Origin: Paenibacillus hunanensis
Lineage (GTDB): Bacteria > Bacillota > Bacilli > Paenibacillales > Paenibacillaceae
DNA length: 64,000 nucleotides
NCBI RefSeq assembly: GCF_014645615.1
Contig: NZ_BMMB01000011.1
Span: forward strand, 55,626-119,625
Direction: 5' to 3'
The notes below the pieces were generated by a model, which saw only the letters and a list, made by a program, of their open reading frames with translations, did no database searches and was not told the origin of the DNA. Shown piece by piece: positions 1-8,523 of this stretch. A program made the translations under genes and the position numbers. Each line of letters begins with the position of its first letter. Position 1 is the stretch's first letter.

Positions 1-250
1 TATTCACCTCAATAAAAAATTTGAATATCATGTTCCGCTGTTATAGAATTATTATACACCTGTTCTACTCGGTTCGTCAAAGCATACATTGAAATTCTTG
101 TGTGATAGCTATTATTGTATATATAACAGGTGGGGTTTAATAATATAACAGTTTGATCAAATTTAAATACATTTCGTGAAAATCACACGACTCCATCTTA
201 ACGCATCGTTTAACCCATTGCAAAAATTACGATAGAAAAAGGTGACCACC
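1..250. other. AT-rich region before the first gene
   Basis: No coding region is supported here. The stretch is AT-rich and ends in an AAAAAGGTG ribosome-binding site for the following esterase gene. No convincing terminator or dyad was found. Confidence 0.4.
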
Positions 251-985
251 ATGACAGATTCACGCTACTTGAAACGAACAATCTTAAAAGAGGAAATTCA
301 AAGCCGCCATCTGGGTGAAGCTCGCACGCTTCGCATCTATCTGCCACCCGGCTATAATGAATTGCTCAGCTATCCGGTCATTTATTGCCAGGATGGTGAA
401 GAATTTTTCAACTTTGGTCGTATTGCTACGTACGCCAATCAACTGATTCTAGATGAAAACATCGAGCCATTCATCGTTGTTGGCGTAGAGGTAAATACCA
501 AAATTCGCACCCAGGAATACGCGCCATTCGGCAGCCGCTTTGAAGCGTATACCGCTTGCTTCGCAGAGGAGATCATTCCTTATATTGAAGAAAAGTATCC
601 GGTACGCCGTTCTGCGGACGAGCGTGTACTTGCTGGCGATTCCCTTGGCGGCAGTGTTTCCGTTCATATCGCACTTCGTTATCCAGAGCTGTTCCGCCGC
701 ATTATTAGCCTGTCCGGTGCGTATTATGAACAAAGCCAGCAGCTCATCGCTGCCGAATCCGATCTGTCTGCACTGGATGTGTACATGATCATTGGCTTGC
801 AGGAAACCGATTTTGAAAGTGATACCGGCGTATACGACTTTGTAAAGCTTAACCAGGATACACGCGACCTGCTGCTAGAACGCGGCGCCACGGTTCGCTA
901 TGCCGAGAAAGATGGCAAGCATCTATGGGGCTTCTGGCAAAAGGAACTACCTGACGCGATCAAGTATTTTTTGCAGGAAGTATAA
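251..985 (+). CDS. alpha/beta-hydrolase esterase, enterochelin-esterase/YbbA type
   Basis: A 244-residue cytoplasmic alpha/beta hydrolase of the putative esterase (esterase D/ferri-enterobactin esterase-like) superfamily. The nucleophile elbow G-D-S-L-G is at residues 129-133 (Ser131) and a probable catalytic His lies in the KDGKHLWGFW segment near residue 224. No signal peptide is visible. ATG 251 was chosen over an in-frame GTG nine bases upstream because AAAAAGGTG is well placed before the ATG. Relatives such as Bacillus YbbA and BesA hydrolyse siderophore ester bonds, but no siderophore or iron-uptake gene is adjacent, so the substrate is unknown. The gene stands alone, with over 500 bp before the next one. 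Family assignment is firm; substrate is not. Confidence 0.8.
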   Translation: MTDSRYLKRTILKEEIQSRHLGEARTLRIYLPPGYNELLSYPVIYCQDGEEFFNFGRIATYANQLILDENIEPFIVVGVEVNTKIRTQEYAPFGSRFEAYTACFAEEIIPYIEEKYPVRRSADERVLAGDSLGGSVSVHIALRYPELFRRIISLSGAYYEQSQQLIAAESDLSALDVYMIIGLQETDFESDTGVYDFVKLNQDTRDLLLERGATVRYAEKDGKHLWGFWQKELPDAIKYFLQEV

Positions 986-1529
986 GGACTACAGCATAAG
1001 TGTAAGCTGTTCGCTTTCTCGTTTCCCCCTATGCCATGGCATGCTGCTGGCACCTGCTATAGTTCGCACGGATGATCAGGTCGATACAATCGAACAGAAT
1101 GGGACGGCACATGGATCATTAGTTATCCTGCTTCCGTCTCTTCTGCTTCGTTATGTATGGACAAGATCACCCATCTGCTCTGCATAGCATGTTGCTCGTA
1201 GCTGGCGAGTAGAACATGGGTTGTTGAATTCGTTTCTACGTGTCTGTGATGGTTTGTTCATAACTTATTACATTTAAATACAGGGATTCAAACGGTGTTC
1301 TTCATTTGTTTGCGCTTACAATTCGAGATAGATGAATCATTTTGCTGAGGTTAATGCCTTTTTATACTTTATGAAAAGAAACCCGCAGCTCCCATCCTCT
1401 ATTGTATCGGCGTGAGCAAAAGTTGCGCAACTGTTAATTTCCTTTTACAGTTACGAATAGAACCGATTGTTCGGCACCTGCGATCAATGCCACAATCCGA
1501 CTTATTTTATACAGAAAGAAGGGAATTTC
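986..1529. other. Intergenic stretch without a recognised gene
   Basis: About 540 bp between the esterase and thiN. No supported coding frame, riboswitch or strong terminator was found. A weak dyad (AACTGT ... ACAGTT) lies at roughly 1428-1452. Despite the thiamine-related gene downstream, no THI-box sequence (CTGAGA ... ACCTGATCTGGAT) is present. Confidence 0.35.
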
Positions 1530-2177
1530 ATGGCTGCAAAACGCGCTCTTATTTTCTCCGGCGGTCAGTTACATCCTGATTTTTTAAAGGAGATTCGTGA
1601 AGATGATCTGGTCATTGGTGCTGATCGTGGTGCGTTATTTTTGATTCAGCATGGTGTACAGCCACAGCTGGCCATCGGTGATTTTGATTCCTTGAACGAT
1701 CAGGAGACAGAGCTGGAGCAGATTCGTCAGCAAGCTGGTGAACTGGTTGTGTATGATCCGATTGAGAAGGATCTGACCGATACCGAGGCTGCTTTTGAAG
1801 CGGCAATGGAACGTCATATCGATGAGATTGTTATTTTCGGTGCGCTGGGTACGCGATTTGATCATTCGATCGCCAATGTACAGCTACTCATTCGTGCTCT
1901 TCATCATCAGGTGAGCTGCGCCATTAAGGATATGCATAACTACATATCGCTGACCTCCACCACATCCGTTATTCAAAATCAAGGCTATCCTTATGTATCG
2001 CTACTGCCGATCACGTCCGAGGTTACTGGCATTCACCTGACAGGGTTCCAGTATCCGCTTGAAAATGCAACGCTGCGGATGGGACATTCGCTCGGGATTA
2101 GCAATAAGCTTGCCGCAGAGCAAGGTACGGTATCTATTGAAGGCGGATTGCTGCTTATTATTCAGAGTCGCGATTAG
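1530..2177 (+). CDS. thiN: thiamine pyrophosphokinase
   Basis: Transfers pyrophosphate from ATP to thiamine, giving thiamine pyrophosphate, so it converts salvaged thiamine directly to cofactor. The 215-residue length matches Bacillus ThiN. Diagnostic motifs are GADRGA near the N-terminus, IGDFDSLN, KDLTDTEAA and GALGTRFDHSIAN, whose acidic residues bind Mg2+ and ATP. The ATG at 1530 is preceded by AGAAGGGA; an upstream in-frame ATG at 1467 lacks a ribosome-binding site. The gene converges on the minus-strand thiazole operon, so the two thiamine units share a neighbourhood but not a transcript. In Bacillus subtilis thiN lies in the rpe/ribosome-biogenesis region, so this placement differs. 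Confidence 0.93.
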   Translation: MAAKRALIFSGGQLHPDFLKEIREDDLVIGADRGALFLIQHGVQPQLAIGDFDSLNDQETELEQIRQQAGELVVYDPIEKDLTDTEAAFEAAMERHIDEIVIFGALGTRFDHSIANVQLLIRALHHQVSCAIKDMHNYISLTSTTSVIQNQGYPYVSLLPITSEVTGIHLTGFQYPLENATLRMGHSLGISNKLAAEQGTVSIEGGLLLIIQSRD

Positions 2178-2421
2178 CTATAGCTGCTTTGGATTCAGAT
2201 TAGAACAGGTATCCGTATTGTGATGGACGATGACCATTTTGCTTTATTGCCTTATTTCAATCAGCTCTGGCTGTTCTACTAGCTTGATAATTCAGTATAG
2301 ATTATCTGACTACAATTCCGTATGATCTTTTATACATCTTCCTTTTTGTTCGTTATTTGCTTGAGAGAAGAGAAGATCAACTTTTTGTATTTATTTTAAT
2401 TTAAACTTCAAGAAAACTATG

Positions 2422-2461
2422 AAAAACGATGTAAGCCTAATAACGCTTACATCGTTTTTTT
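2422..2461. terminator. Bidirectional terminator between thiN and thiF
   Basis: The stem AAACGATGTAAGC / GCTTACATCGTTT with a short loop is followed by a T-run on the plus strand and has an A-run before it, which gives a T-run on the minus strand. It sits between convergent thiN and the thiazole operon and can serve both. Confidence 0.85.
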
Positions 2462-2592
2462 GTGGTTTTTCCACTGTTTTTCAAAATAGCTTTTAATGAG
2501 CCATTTTTTATATTCAAAAATTTTTTATTCCATAGGAGCAATGGTCATTTTAAACATATAAAATTCATTTCGCTCTCCATATATCGATACGT

Positions 2593-3687
2593 TTAGCCAA
2601 AATAACGATGGTAAATTGTACGTGCCTCTGCTATATCCTTTGTACCGTGAACCATCACGCGACCATCTCCAAAAACAACCATCCGTCTTCCCTGCTCCAA
2701 TGTCATCGATAGCAAAAACGGATTGACGGTAATCTCATGCTGTCCAAGCCCTTTTAATCGACTCGCTGTCTGCTGAAGATCAAGCGCCTGACGCTGTGCC
2801 GGACGAATCTGCACGGTATCTCTACCGCATAGTACCTCGGACTTGCTCTGCGCATCGCGGCTCAAATGCGGATACGTTGGCTCCTGTCCACATGACGGAC
2901 AGCCTGGCCGACGAGCGCTGTTCATTTTGATCGATACCTGCTCGTTGCGCCATAGATCAAAGGATAGCAAAGTACCGCGTAGCTGCTCCTGCTTGCCACT
3001 GAGTAGCTTGATCGCTTCTGTCGTCTGGTGAGCAACGACCATCTGTACAGCTGGAGGAATGATGCCCGATGTATCACAGGTATCTCCACCAAGCGGCGCT
3101 GTCTCCATCAGACATTGCAGACATGGCGTCACACCCGGAATGATGGTAAACGTAATCCCGTAGCTTCCTACACAACCACCATAGATCCATGGAATATTGT
3201 TTTTTTGCGCCATATCGTTAATGAGCAATCGCGTCTCAAAGTTGTCTGTTGCATCCATAATCAGATCTACACCCTCGATCAGCTCCTGTAGCTCATCGGC
3301 GGTGACATCTGCGATATGTGCATCAATACGTACGGTCGAGTTAATTTGCTGTAAACGCTGCTGAGCAGCGATCGCTTTGGGTACACGCCCTGCCGCATCC
3401 TCCTCGCTAAACAGCTGCTGACGCTGCAAATTACTCCATTCTACATAATCACGATCTACGATCGTCACATGACCGACTCCCGCACGTACGAGCGTTTCTG
3501 CCGAGCTGGAACCAAGTGCTCCTGCGCCAACGATTAGTACAGAGGAGCGTCCAAGCTGCTCCTGTCCGCTCGTTCCTAGTGGTGCAAATAATTCCTGACG
3601 TGAATATCGGCGATGCGGATCGGTCATTATAGGATCTGTATTATTCGACAGACGCGCTTCCGTCTGTTCATCGTTGTTGCGAATCAA
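2593..3687 (-). CDS. thiF: ThiS adenylyltransferase ThiF
   Basis: E1-like enzyme that adenylates the C-terminal glycine of ThiS before its sulfuration. Of 364 residues, the first ~250 are the ThiF/MoeB nucleotide-binding domain, with GAGALGSS and the VDRDYVEWSNLQRQ segment. Zinc cysteines are visible in CLQC and CPSC. The C-terminal segment (VQIRPAQ ... VMVHGT ... EARTIYHRY) is the usual tail of Bacillales ThiF. The favoured start is a TTG overlapping the thiG TGA, with AGAAGGGATG upstream, implying translational coupling. An ATG 20 codons inside (3627) has no good ribosome-binding site but would also keep the whole fold. Last gene of the operon; no thiD follows, unlike in B. subtilis. Confidence 0.92.
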   Translation of the reverse strand: MIRNNDEQTEARLSNNTDPIMTDPHRRYSRQELFAPLGTSGQEQLGRSSVLIVGAGALGSSSAETLVRAGVGHVTIVDRDYVEWSNLQRQQLFSEEDAAGRVPKAIAAQQRLQQINSTVRIDAHIADVTADELQELIEGVDLIMDATDNFETRLLINDMAQKNNIPWIYGGCVGSYGITFTIIPGVTPCLQCLMETAPLGGDTCDTSGIIPPAVQMVVAHQTTEAIKLLSGKQEQLRGTLLSFDLWRNEQVSIKMNSARRPGCPSCGQEPTYPHLSRDAQSKSEVLCGRDTVQIRPAQRQALDLQQTASRLKGLGQHEITVNPFLLSMTLEQGRRMVVFGDGRVMVHGTKDIAEARTIYHRYFG

Positions 3688-4451
3688 GTTGTTATCATCC
3701 CTTCTGTAGGGCTACTTGCCACCGCATACTGCCTGATCGGAATCATGCCTGCCTCTCTGCCCAGACGCCCAGCTTCAACGGCGAGCTTCATTGCAGTTGC
3801 CATTTGCACCGGATCAGTCGCACCGGATACTGCGGTATTGAGCAGCACTGCGTCCGCTCCGAGCTGCATCGCGTAGGCAGCATCGACAGGAGATCGAATC
3901 CCTGCATCAACAATAACAGGCACCTCTGCATCACCAATAATCCATTCCAGTGCAGACGGATTCAAAATTCCGCGCCCTGAGCCGATCGGTGAGGCACCTG
4001 GCATGACGGCATGTACACCCAGCTGCTGTAGCCTTTTTGCCAGCATATAATCATCGGAAATGTAAGGCAGCACCGTAAAGCCATCGGCTAGCAATATCTC
4101 GCATGCTTTATACGTTTCCAATGGATCAGGTAAAATAAGCTGATCATTTCCAATAACCTCGACCTTTATCATATCACATAATCCAGATGCTCTGGCGAGG
4201 CGTGCAATACGCACCGCTTCCTCTGCGGTATGCGCTCCAGCTGTATTCGGCAGCAGCTTATACCTTTTCAGGTCAAGTCGTTCCAAAAAATTAGGCTCAT
4301 CCGGTTGATCCAGATTCAAGCGACGTACAGCAAAGGTTAACACCTCTGTGCCTGATGCCTCCACGGCGCGTGCCTGTACATCCAGATCGGTAAATTTGCC
4401 CGTACCGAGTAGCAGTCGTGATGCAATGTGATGCTGTCCTATTGTTAACAT
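3684..4451 (-). CDS. thiG: thiazole synthase
   Basis: Condenses 1-deoxy-D-xylulose 5-phosphate, dehydroglycine (from ThiO) and sulfur carried as ThiS thiocarboxylate into the thiazole carboxylate phosphate. It is a 255-residue TIM barrel. The imine-forming lysine is Lys96 in DMIKVEVI, and the phosphate-binding loops MPGASPIGSGRG and DAGIRSPVDAA are intact. The gene starts two bases after the thiS stop. Its AGGAGGT ribosome-binding site lies inside the final glycine codons of thiS, eight bases before the ATG. Confidence 0.96.
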   Translation of the reverse strand: MLTIGQHHIASRLLLGTGKFTDLDVQARAVEASGTEVLTFAVRRLNLDQPDEPNFLERLDLKRYKLLPNTAGAHTAEEAVRIARLARASGLCDMIKVEVIGNDQLILPDPLETYKACEILLADGFTVLPYISDDYMLAKRLQQLGVHAVMPGASPIGSGRGILNPSALEWIIGDAEVPVIVDAGIRSPVDAAYAMQLGADAVLLNTAVSGATDPVQMATAMKLAVEAGRLGREAGMIPIRQYAVASSPTEGMITT

Positions 4452-4453
4452 GT

Positions 4454-4660
4454 TCAGCCACCTCCTACAAAATGTACAATTTCTAACCGATCTCCCGATT
4501 GCAGCTCGGTCTGCTGATGCTCATGCTTTTGCAAAATGTGTTCGTTATGCTCAACAATGACCATTTTATTCGCTAGCTTCAGCTCGTTTAACAATTCATC
4601 TACGGTTTGCACGGGTGTAGGGAATAAGCGTTCATCTCCATTAATAATTAGCCTCATCAT
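4454..4660 (-). CDS. thiS: sulfur carrier protein ThiS
   Basis: A 68-residue beta-grasp sulfur carrier. The C-terminus HFVGGG ends in the diglycine adenylated by ThiF and converted to thiocarboxylate for ThiG. The N-terminus MMRLIINGDE is typical of the family. The start overlaps the thiO stop as ATGA, and a second ATG follows immediately. The glycine codons GGA GGT GGC also supply the ribosome-binding site for thiG. Confidence 0.95.
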   Translation of the reverse strand: MMRLIINGDERLFPTPVQTVDELLNELKLANKMVIVEHNEHILQKHEHQQTELQSGDRLEIVHFVGGG

Positions 4661-5856
4661 CAGGACTCCCTTACGTTATGACCTGTTGCTATACCTCCAC
4701 GCTGATATCTATTCGATGCAGAGGATAGTTGATATAATGCTCGTTCAGGACGGAAAGCATGCGGGATGAACGTATCTTTCCCTGTTGTGATCGCTTCTGT
4801 CATGAGCTTGGCCGTTCCAGCTGATAGCAAAATGCCATTGCGATAATGTCCGGCTGCAACCCAAAGCCCTTGCAGCTCTCGCACGGGACCAATATAAGGA
4901 AGCTCATCCGGTGTACCCGGGCGAATCCCTGCCCAGCAGCGTACCAGCTCGCCTTTTGTCAGAATCGGAACATAGCGCTGTGCCCTCATTAATAGCTCGA
5001 CAACGGCACCTGCCTCAACAATTGTGCTATGCTGTCCGGGCTTACTTGTCGCTCCCACCCATATACGATGAGGATGCTTCGGTATGATATAAATGGTATC
5101 GCTATAAATCGTATGATGCAGCCAAGGTATCGGCGTGCGAATCTCCATCAATTCCCCTTTTACAGGCAAAAAGGGCAATCGTAATCCTTCAGCAGCCAGT
5201 AAGCGCGATGTGCCCAGACCAGAAGCAAGCACTACCTGATCTGCATACAGAATGCCATGCTCTGTAATTACACCATGGACAAGGCCGCGACCATTAGGCT
5301 CACGTAACAGACGAATCACCTCTTGATCGCTATGAAGTGTACCTCCCAATCGAATAAATGCCGCCACATAAGCTTCAGTCAACAAGGAAGGAACAAGCTG
5401 TGGCTCGGCAGGATTGTATAGCATACCATCCTCAGCGCGCACATTCGGTTCTTCTGTCGCTAAACGCTCGTTATCCCACCATTCCATTCCCTTGGCCTGA
5501 GCTTCGCTAATGCGGCGCTGACGGCTTTCCCAATCCATATCCTGCTGATGATGAATAGGTAGTAGAAACCCTTCCGTGCGTAAGCCGATATTTATACCTG
5601 TCAGCTCATGCAGCTGTTCGCTTAGCTGTGAATACAATGCTCGACTTTGAAGAGCAAGCTCATACAGCTCTGGTGCAGCAAAATGCTCGGAGCTGGCTGC
5701 CAGCATTCCTCCTGCTGCACCGGATGCACCGGACGCAGGCTGATGCTTTTCAATCAATGCTACACGCATACCCTTTTGCACCAGTTCATATGCAATGCTT
5801 GCACCGATTGCTCCACCGCCAACTACGATCACATCGTAATGACCATTACTTCTCAT
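4660..5856 (-). CDS. thiO: glycine oxidase
   Basis: FAD enzyme oxidising glycine to the iminoglycine (dehydroglycine) used by ThiG; it needs oxygen, in contrast to the ThiH route. The 398-residue protein belongs to the DAO family. The N-terminal FAD-binding fold is VVGGGAIGASIAYEL, and the C-terminal substrate/FAD segment carries RCWAGIRPGTPDELPYIG and AAGHYRNGILLS. The start overlaps the tenI stop (ATGA) and the stop overlaps thiS, so the genes are tightly coupled. Confidence 0.94.
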   Translation of the reverse strand: MRSNGHYDVIVVGGGAIGASIAYELVQKGMRVALIEKHQPASGASGAAGGMLAASSEHFAAPELYELALQSRALYSQLSEQLHELTGINIGLRTEGFLLPIHHQQDMDWESRQRRISEAQAKGMEWWDNERLATEEPNVRAEDGMLYNPAEPQLVPSLLTEAYVAAFIRLGGTLHSDQEVIRLLREPNGRGLVHGVITEHGILYADQVVLASGLGTSRLLAAEGLRLPFLPVKGELMEIRTPIPWLHHTIYSDTIYIIPKHPHRIWVGATSKPGQHSTIVEAGAVVELLMRAQRYVPILTKGELVRCWAGIRPGTPDELPYIGPVRELQGLWVAAGHYRNGILLSAGTAKLMTEAITTGKDTFIPHAFRPERALYQLSSASNRYQRGGIATGHNVRES

Positions 5857-6503
5857 TCTGGGTCACTTCCTATTTGGATTTTAGTTGCTTCCGCCTTAGT
5901 AAGCTCTTTTTGATAACGCTCAAGCTGGCGCTCGGGCTGCTCTGCCTCGAAAATACCAGACATCACAGCGATACCTGCTACACCCATTGCATGTAATTCG
6001 CGCACATGCTGCGGCTGAATGCCTCCAATTGCAATAACAGGGATGTGCAGCGTGTTACACAACTCCTTCACTGCTACAAGCCCACGCGGAGGAATACCAG
6101 GCTTGGAGCTTGTCGCATACACATGACCAAAAAACACATAATCGCAGCCTTCCTGCTCTGCCCGTTTCCCACTATCCATGCTATGAACCGATCGCCCCAC
6201 ACGTAATGACGAACGGATTCTCGTACACTCGTGTTCAGAAGCAGATTCAGCTAGCTGTACCTGTTCTGGTAAATGAATACCACCAAGCTGCATGTCCAGT
6301 GCCAGCAGAGGATGCCCATTCAGTACCAGCTTAGACGCTGGTATTCCCTGCTCCAGCAATTGATGAGTAAATCGCTTCATCTCCTGCGAAGACCAGCTCT
6401 TCTGACGAATATGAATAGCATTCACATAGGGATAAACGCAGCTGGCAACGTCGATCAGACGCTGACGATGCAGCTGCTCTGGTGTGATCACATGTATTTC
6501 CAT
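5853..6503 (-). CDS. tenI: thiazole tautomerase TenI (thiamine-phosphate-synthase fold)
   Basis: A 216-residue TIM barrel related to ThiE. TenI enzymes aromatise the thiazole tautomer made by ThiG. The family signature DYVFFGHVYATSSKPG and the phosphate loop IAIGGIQPQHV are present. The lead position before thiO-thiS-thiG-thiF matches Bacillus operons; tenA is missing. The ribosome-binding site (AGAGGGGG) is about 12 bases from the ATG, rather long. A ThiE (thiamine-phosphate synthase) role cannot be wholly excluded by sequence alone, but the operon context favours TenI. Confidence 0.88.
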   Translation of the reverse strand: MEIHVITPEQLHRQRLIDVASCVYPYVNAIHIRQKSWSSQEMKRFTHQLLEQGIPASKLVLNGHPLLALDMQLGGIHLPEQVQLAESASEHECTRIRSSLRVGRSVHSMDSGKRAEQEGCDYVFFGHVYATSSKPGIPPRGLVAVKELCNTLHIPVIAIGGIQPQHVRELHAMGVAGIAVMSGIFEAEQPERQLERYQKELTKAEATKIQIGSDPE

Positions 6504-6648
6504 CAGCGTACTATGCCCCCTCTACTACGTCTGTATGAACCCTCACACAGGATGTACCTGCTCAAGATCATGTACGAAAGGTCATGTACTGGGCTACCGT
6601 GTCCGTTCACTTCTGTTTATGAAGCTGCGTTGATAGCGACTCAGCCGG

Positions 6649-6891
6649 CTAATGAAACGCAAAAAAGCCACCTCCCCGTTCAGGAAAGTGGCTGTTTATC
6701 GTATCGTTACGTATAAACATCGTCCACATCAGGCATACACGTATATGTATTTCCCAATGATGATTGAAGTCAAACTCAGTTACGTATTTGCATGATTGAC
6801 AGTATGTACGGGTCATAATGGGTTCCTCGCCATAAGCGATAACGCCGTCATTACAACCTGCAACGATACAAACTTTATCCATGATCGCCAT
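6649..6891 (-). CDS. Possible leader ORF between TPP aptamer and terminator
   Basis: An 80-codon frame (a better start may be the ATG at 6882) lies between the TPP aptamer and tenI. It includes a CQSC motif but resembles no family I know. The ribosome-binding site is weak (GGGA). The frame runs through the downstream terminator stem, so if translated it would interfere with terminator folding. It may well be non-coding leader RNA; listed only because of its position. Confidence 0.2.
   Translation of the reverse strand: MAIMDKVCIVAGCNDGVIAYGEEPIMTRTYCQSCKYVTEFDFNHHWEIHIRVCLMWTMFIRNDTINSHFPERGGGFFAFH
6658..6693 (-). terminator. Terminator in the thi operon leader
   Basis: On the minus strand the stem AGCCACTTTCC / GGGGAGGTGGCT (about 11 bp with two wobble pairs) is followed by TTTTTT. 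It lies about 270 nt downstream of the TPP aptamer and about 155 nt before tenI. Its 5' arm CCACTTTCC can pair with GGGAAGTGG at the 3' end of the aptamer, which is the arrangement expected of a riboswitch-controlled terminator. Confidence 0.8.
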
Positions 6892-6963
6892 TCCCGATCA
6901 AAATGGGCACAGACGAGTACGTCAACATACGAACTATACGCAAATGGAGATATGCTTCTTCCA

Positions 6964-7047
6964 CTTCCCTACGCTGGTATGATCCAGATCAGGTACAAAG
7001 GGTTCGACAGATCACCTGTCATCTCAGCCTTAAAGGCTCCCCCAGTG
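6964..7047 (-). promoter_or_regulatory. TPP riboswitch (THI box)
   Basis: The minus strand reads GGGGAGCC, then GGCTGAGATGA, then ACCCTTTGTACCTGATCTGG followed by ATCATACCAGCGTAGGGAAG. These are the conserved CTGAGA, ACC-GACCTGATCTGGAT and GCGTAGGGA elements of the TPP aptamer. P1 can form from CACT and AGTG at the ends. It heads the tenI-thiO-thiS-thiG-thiF operon and should switch it off when thiamine pyrophosphate is abundant. Confidence 0.95.
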
Positions 7048-7050
7048 CAA

Positions 7051-7056
7051 ATTATA
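7051..7056 (-). promoter_or_regulatory. -10 element of the thi operon promoter
   Basis: A perfect TATAAT on the minus strand lies about seven bases before the first base of the TPP aptamer, where transcription would be expected to begin. The matching -35 region is poor (CTTAAT at 17-bp spacing). Confidence 0.5.
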
Positions 7057-7155
7057 TATAATGCTCTCACTTCATTAAGCATTCCCATCTTAGCAAAACA
7101 TAACAGATAAAGCAACTGCTACAGAGTGCTTCATCGCATAGTCATCGCTTGATCT

Positions 7156-7181
7156 AGCATAGATACGATTCGATCTATGCT
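7156..7181. repeat. Inverted repeat downstream of the ParA-like ATPase gene
   Basis: AGCATAGAT / ATCTATGCT with an eight-base loop lies just past the stop of the ATPase gene. It lacks a T-run on the minus strand, so it is a doubtful terminator. Confidence 0.4.
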
Positions 7182-7209
7182 TTGGTTCATGCGCTTTAAT
7201 TCCTATTCT

Positions 7210-8136
7210 TTACTTCATGCTTTCATGCATCGAATGCGAAAGTCGAGTGGCTAATGCCTGCGCTGCTTGATCTGTATATTGAATATGCTGAACTCTGTTA
7301 TATTCTCTAATGGTACGAAGCGATGGCTGCGGTGCTCCTTCTAGCTGCTCAAGCCCTTCCAGAATCGCAGTCGTCAGCTCAAAAGATTGACGGAAAAATT
7401 CACCAGCTTGCTCCTCCGGCCAATCCAGCATTAACCTGTAGCGCATAAAGGATAACAAGCGGCGCGAATTCCAGGCATCATGAAATGGCTGACAATCGCG
7501 AATCGCATAGAGCGGACGCTTCAATCCAAACGTATGATTAATATGTGCAAGATTAATCTTGCTTTCTGCCCGGTAAGCCCCCAGAACTGGAATCCAGCAG
7601 GAAGAGGCTGCCCAATCTGCATAAGCTGGATGAGCAAAGAAATGATGAAGCTGCTCCATATGTTGGCTGAGATTCACAACGACCAGATCAGCCATTTCCA
7701 GTAACGGCAGCTTATCCTCGCCTGCCCCTGCATCCAGTACAACTAGATCGTACGCCTCACCAGCAGCAGCAAGCAAGGAGCGCCAGAAGCCATCTCCAAA
7801 GCCAGCATCCTCATGACTGTGCCGTGTTCCGGATAATAGATCCAGTCGTCCACGGATTAGCGGAACCATGTAATCCGACACATTATGACCATTTAAAATA
7901 CCGGATTGCTGCAAATAATGCAGACGATCAATACCAGGGCCTTCCATCCAGACTTCAGCAGCCTTCTCTGCCAGATCCTCTACACAGGCAGATTCCACTC
8001 CATGTCCTCGATGTCCATTATGACAAAGCAATAAACGCGCTCTATATTGCAGGGCTGTCGTTATAGCTGCAATCGCTGTATGTGACGAGGTTTTACCATG
8101 ACCGGCATCAGGACTCCAAAACATTACCGTTGTCAT
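7210..8136 (-). CDS. ParA/MinD-like P-loop ATPase
   Basis: A 308-residue cytoplasmic protein with a SIMIBI-class P-loop, SPDAGHGKTSS at residues 8-18, and a Walker B strand LVVLDAG around residues 131-137. The signature lysine normally near the start of a deviant Walker A is replaced: the loop begins D-A-G-H-G-K-T. The C-terminal ~130 residues match nothing I recognise. A good ribosome-binding site (AAAGGGGGAG) supports the ATG. It lies 387 bp downstream of, and on the same strand as, a kinase-TadZ fusion, suggesting a shared process. No parB, flp, cpaF or tad gene is in the window, so plasmid partition and pilus assembly are both unproven. Confidence 0.65.
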   Translation of the reverse strand: MTTVMFWSPDAGHGKTSSHTAIAAITTALQYRARLLLCHNGHRGHGVESACVEDLAEKAAEVWMEGPGIDRLHYLQQSGILNGHNVSDYMVPLIRGRLDLLSGTRHSHEDAGFGDGFWRSLLAAAGEAYDLVVLDAGAGEDKLPLLEMADLVVVNLSQHMEQLHHFFAHPAYADWAASSCWIPVLGAYRAESKINLAHINHTFGLKRPLYAIRDCQPFHDAWNSRRLLSFMRYRLMLDWPEEQAGEFFRQSFELTTAILEGLEQLEGAPQPSLRTIREYNRVQHIQYTDQAAQALATRLSHSMHESMK

Positions 8137-8523
8137 ATTTGCTCCCCCTTTGGCATATCGATAGGCTCCTGATCTGAATATAATGCCCTCCGCAATCGTC
8201 CGTACACCAGCTTGCTTTCTACCATCTGATTCACTTTCTTAACGTTATGAGAAAGTATAACAACGGCTTAACACACCATCTAATCATTCATTGCTAGATT
8301 ACTTGTAATATCATATGTAGTGGTATTCTTCACTACAAGTTGCCTACTCATTAAGCTTATACTATATCGACTTCAGCTTTAAAGGGATAAAAGGACGAGT
8401 CTTACCTGCTCCTATAGCCCCTTCAACTGCATCAATTTTAGTCAAAAATTTGCGCAATTTGAAAGTTCATCTTTTTGCTCTATGTCTAACGTCTCATTCT
8501 TCGCTTGTACAGGTACAAACGAA
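8137..8523. other. Intergenic stretch between the ATPase and kinase genes
   Basis: About 390 bp of AT-rich DNA with no supported gene. It contains a small hairpin, GTAGTG / CACTAC at 8317-8336, without a T-run. The ATPase gene may have its own promoter here; none was clear. Confidence 0.35.

Noticed and set aside
986..1529. TPP riboswitch upstream of thiN
   Set aside because: No THI-box elements are present, unlike upstream of tenI.
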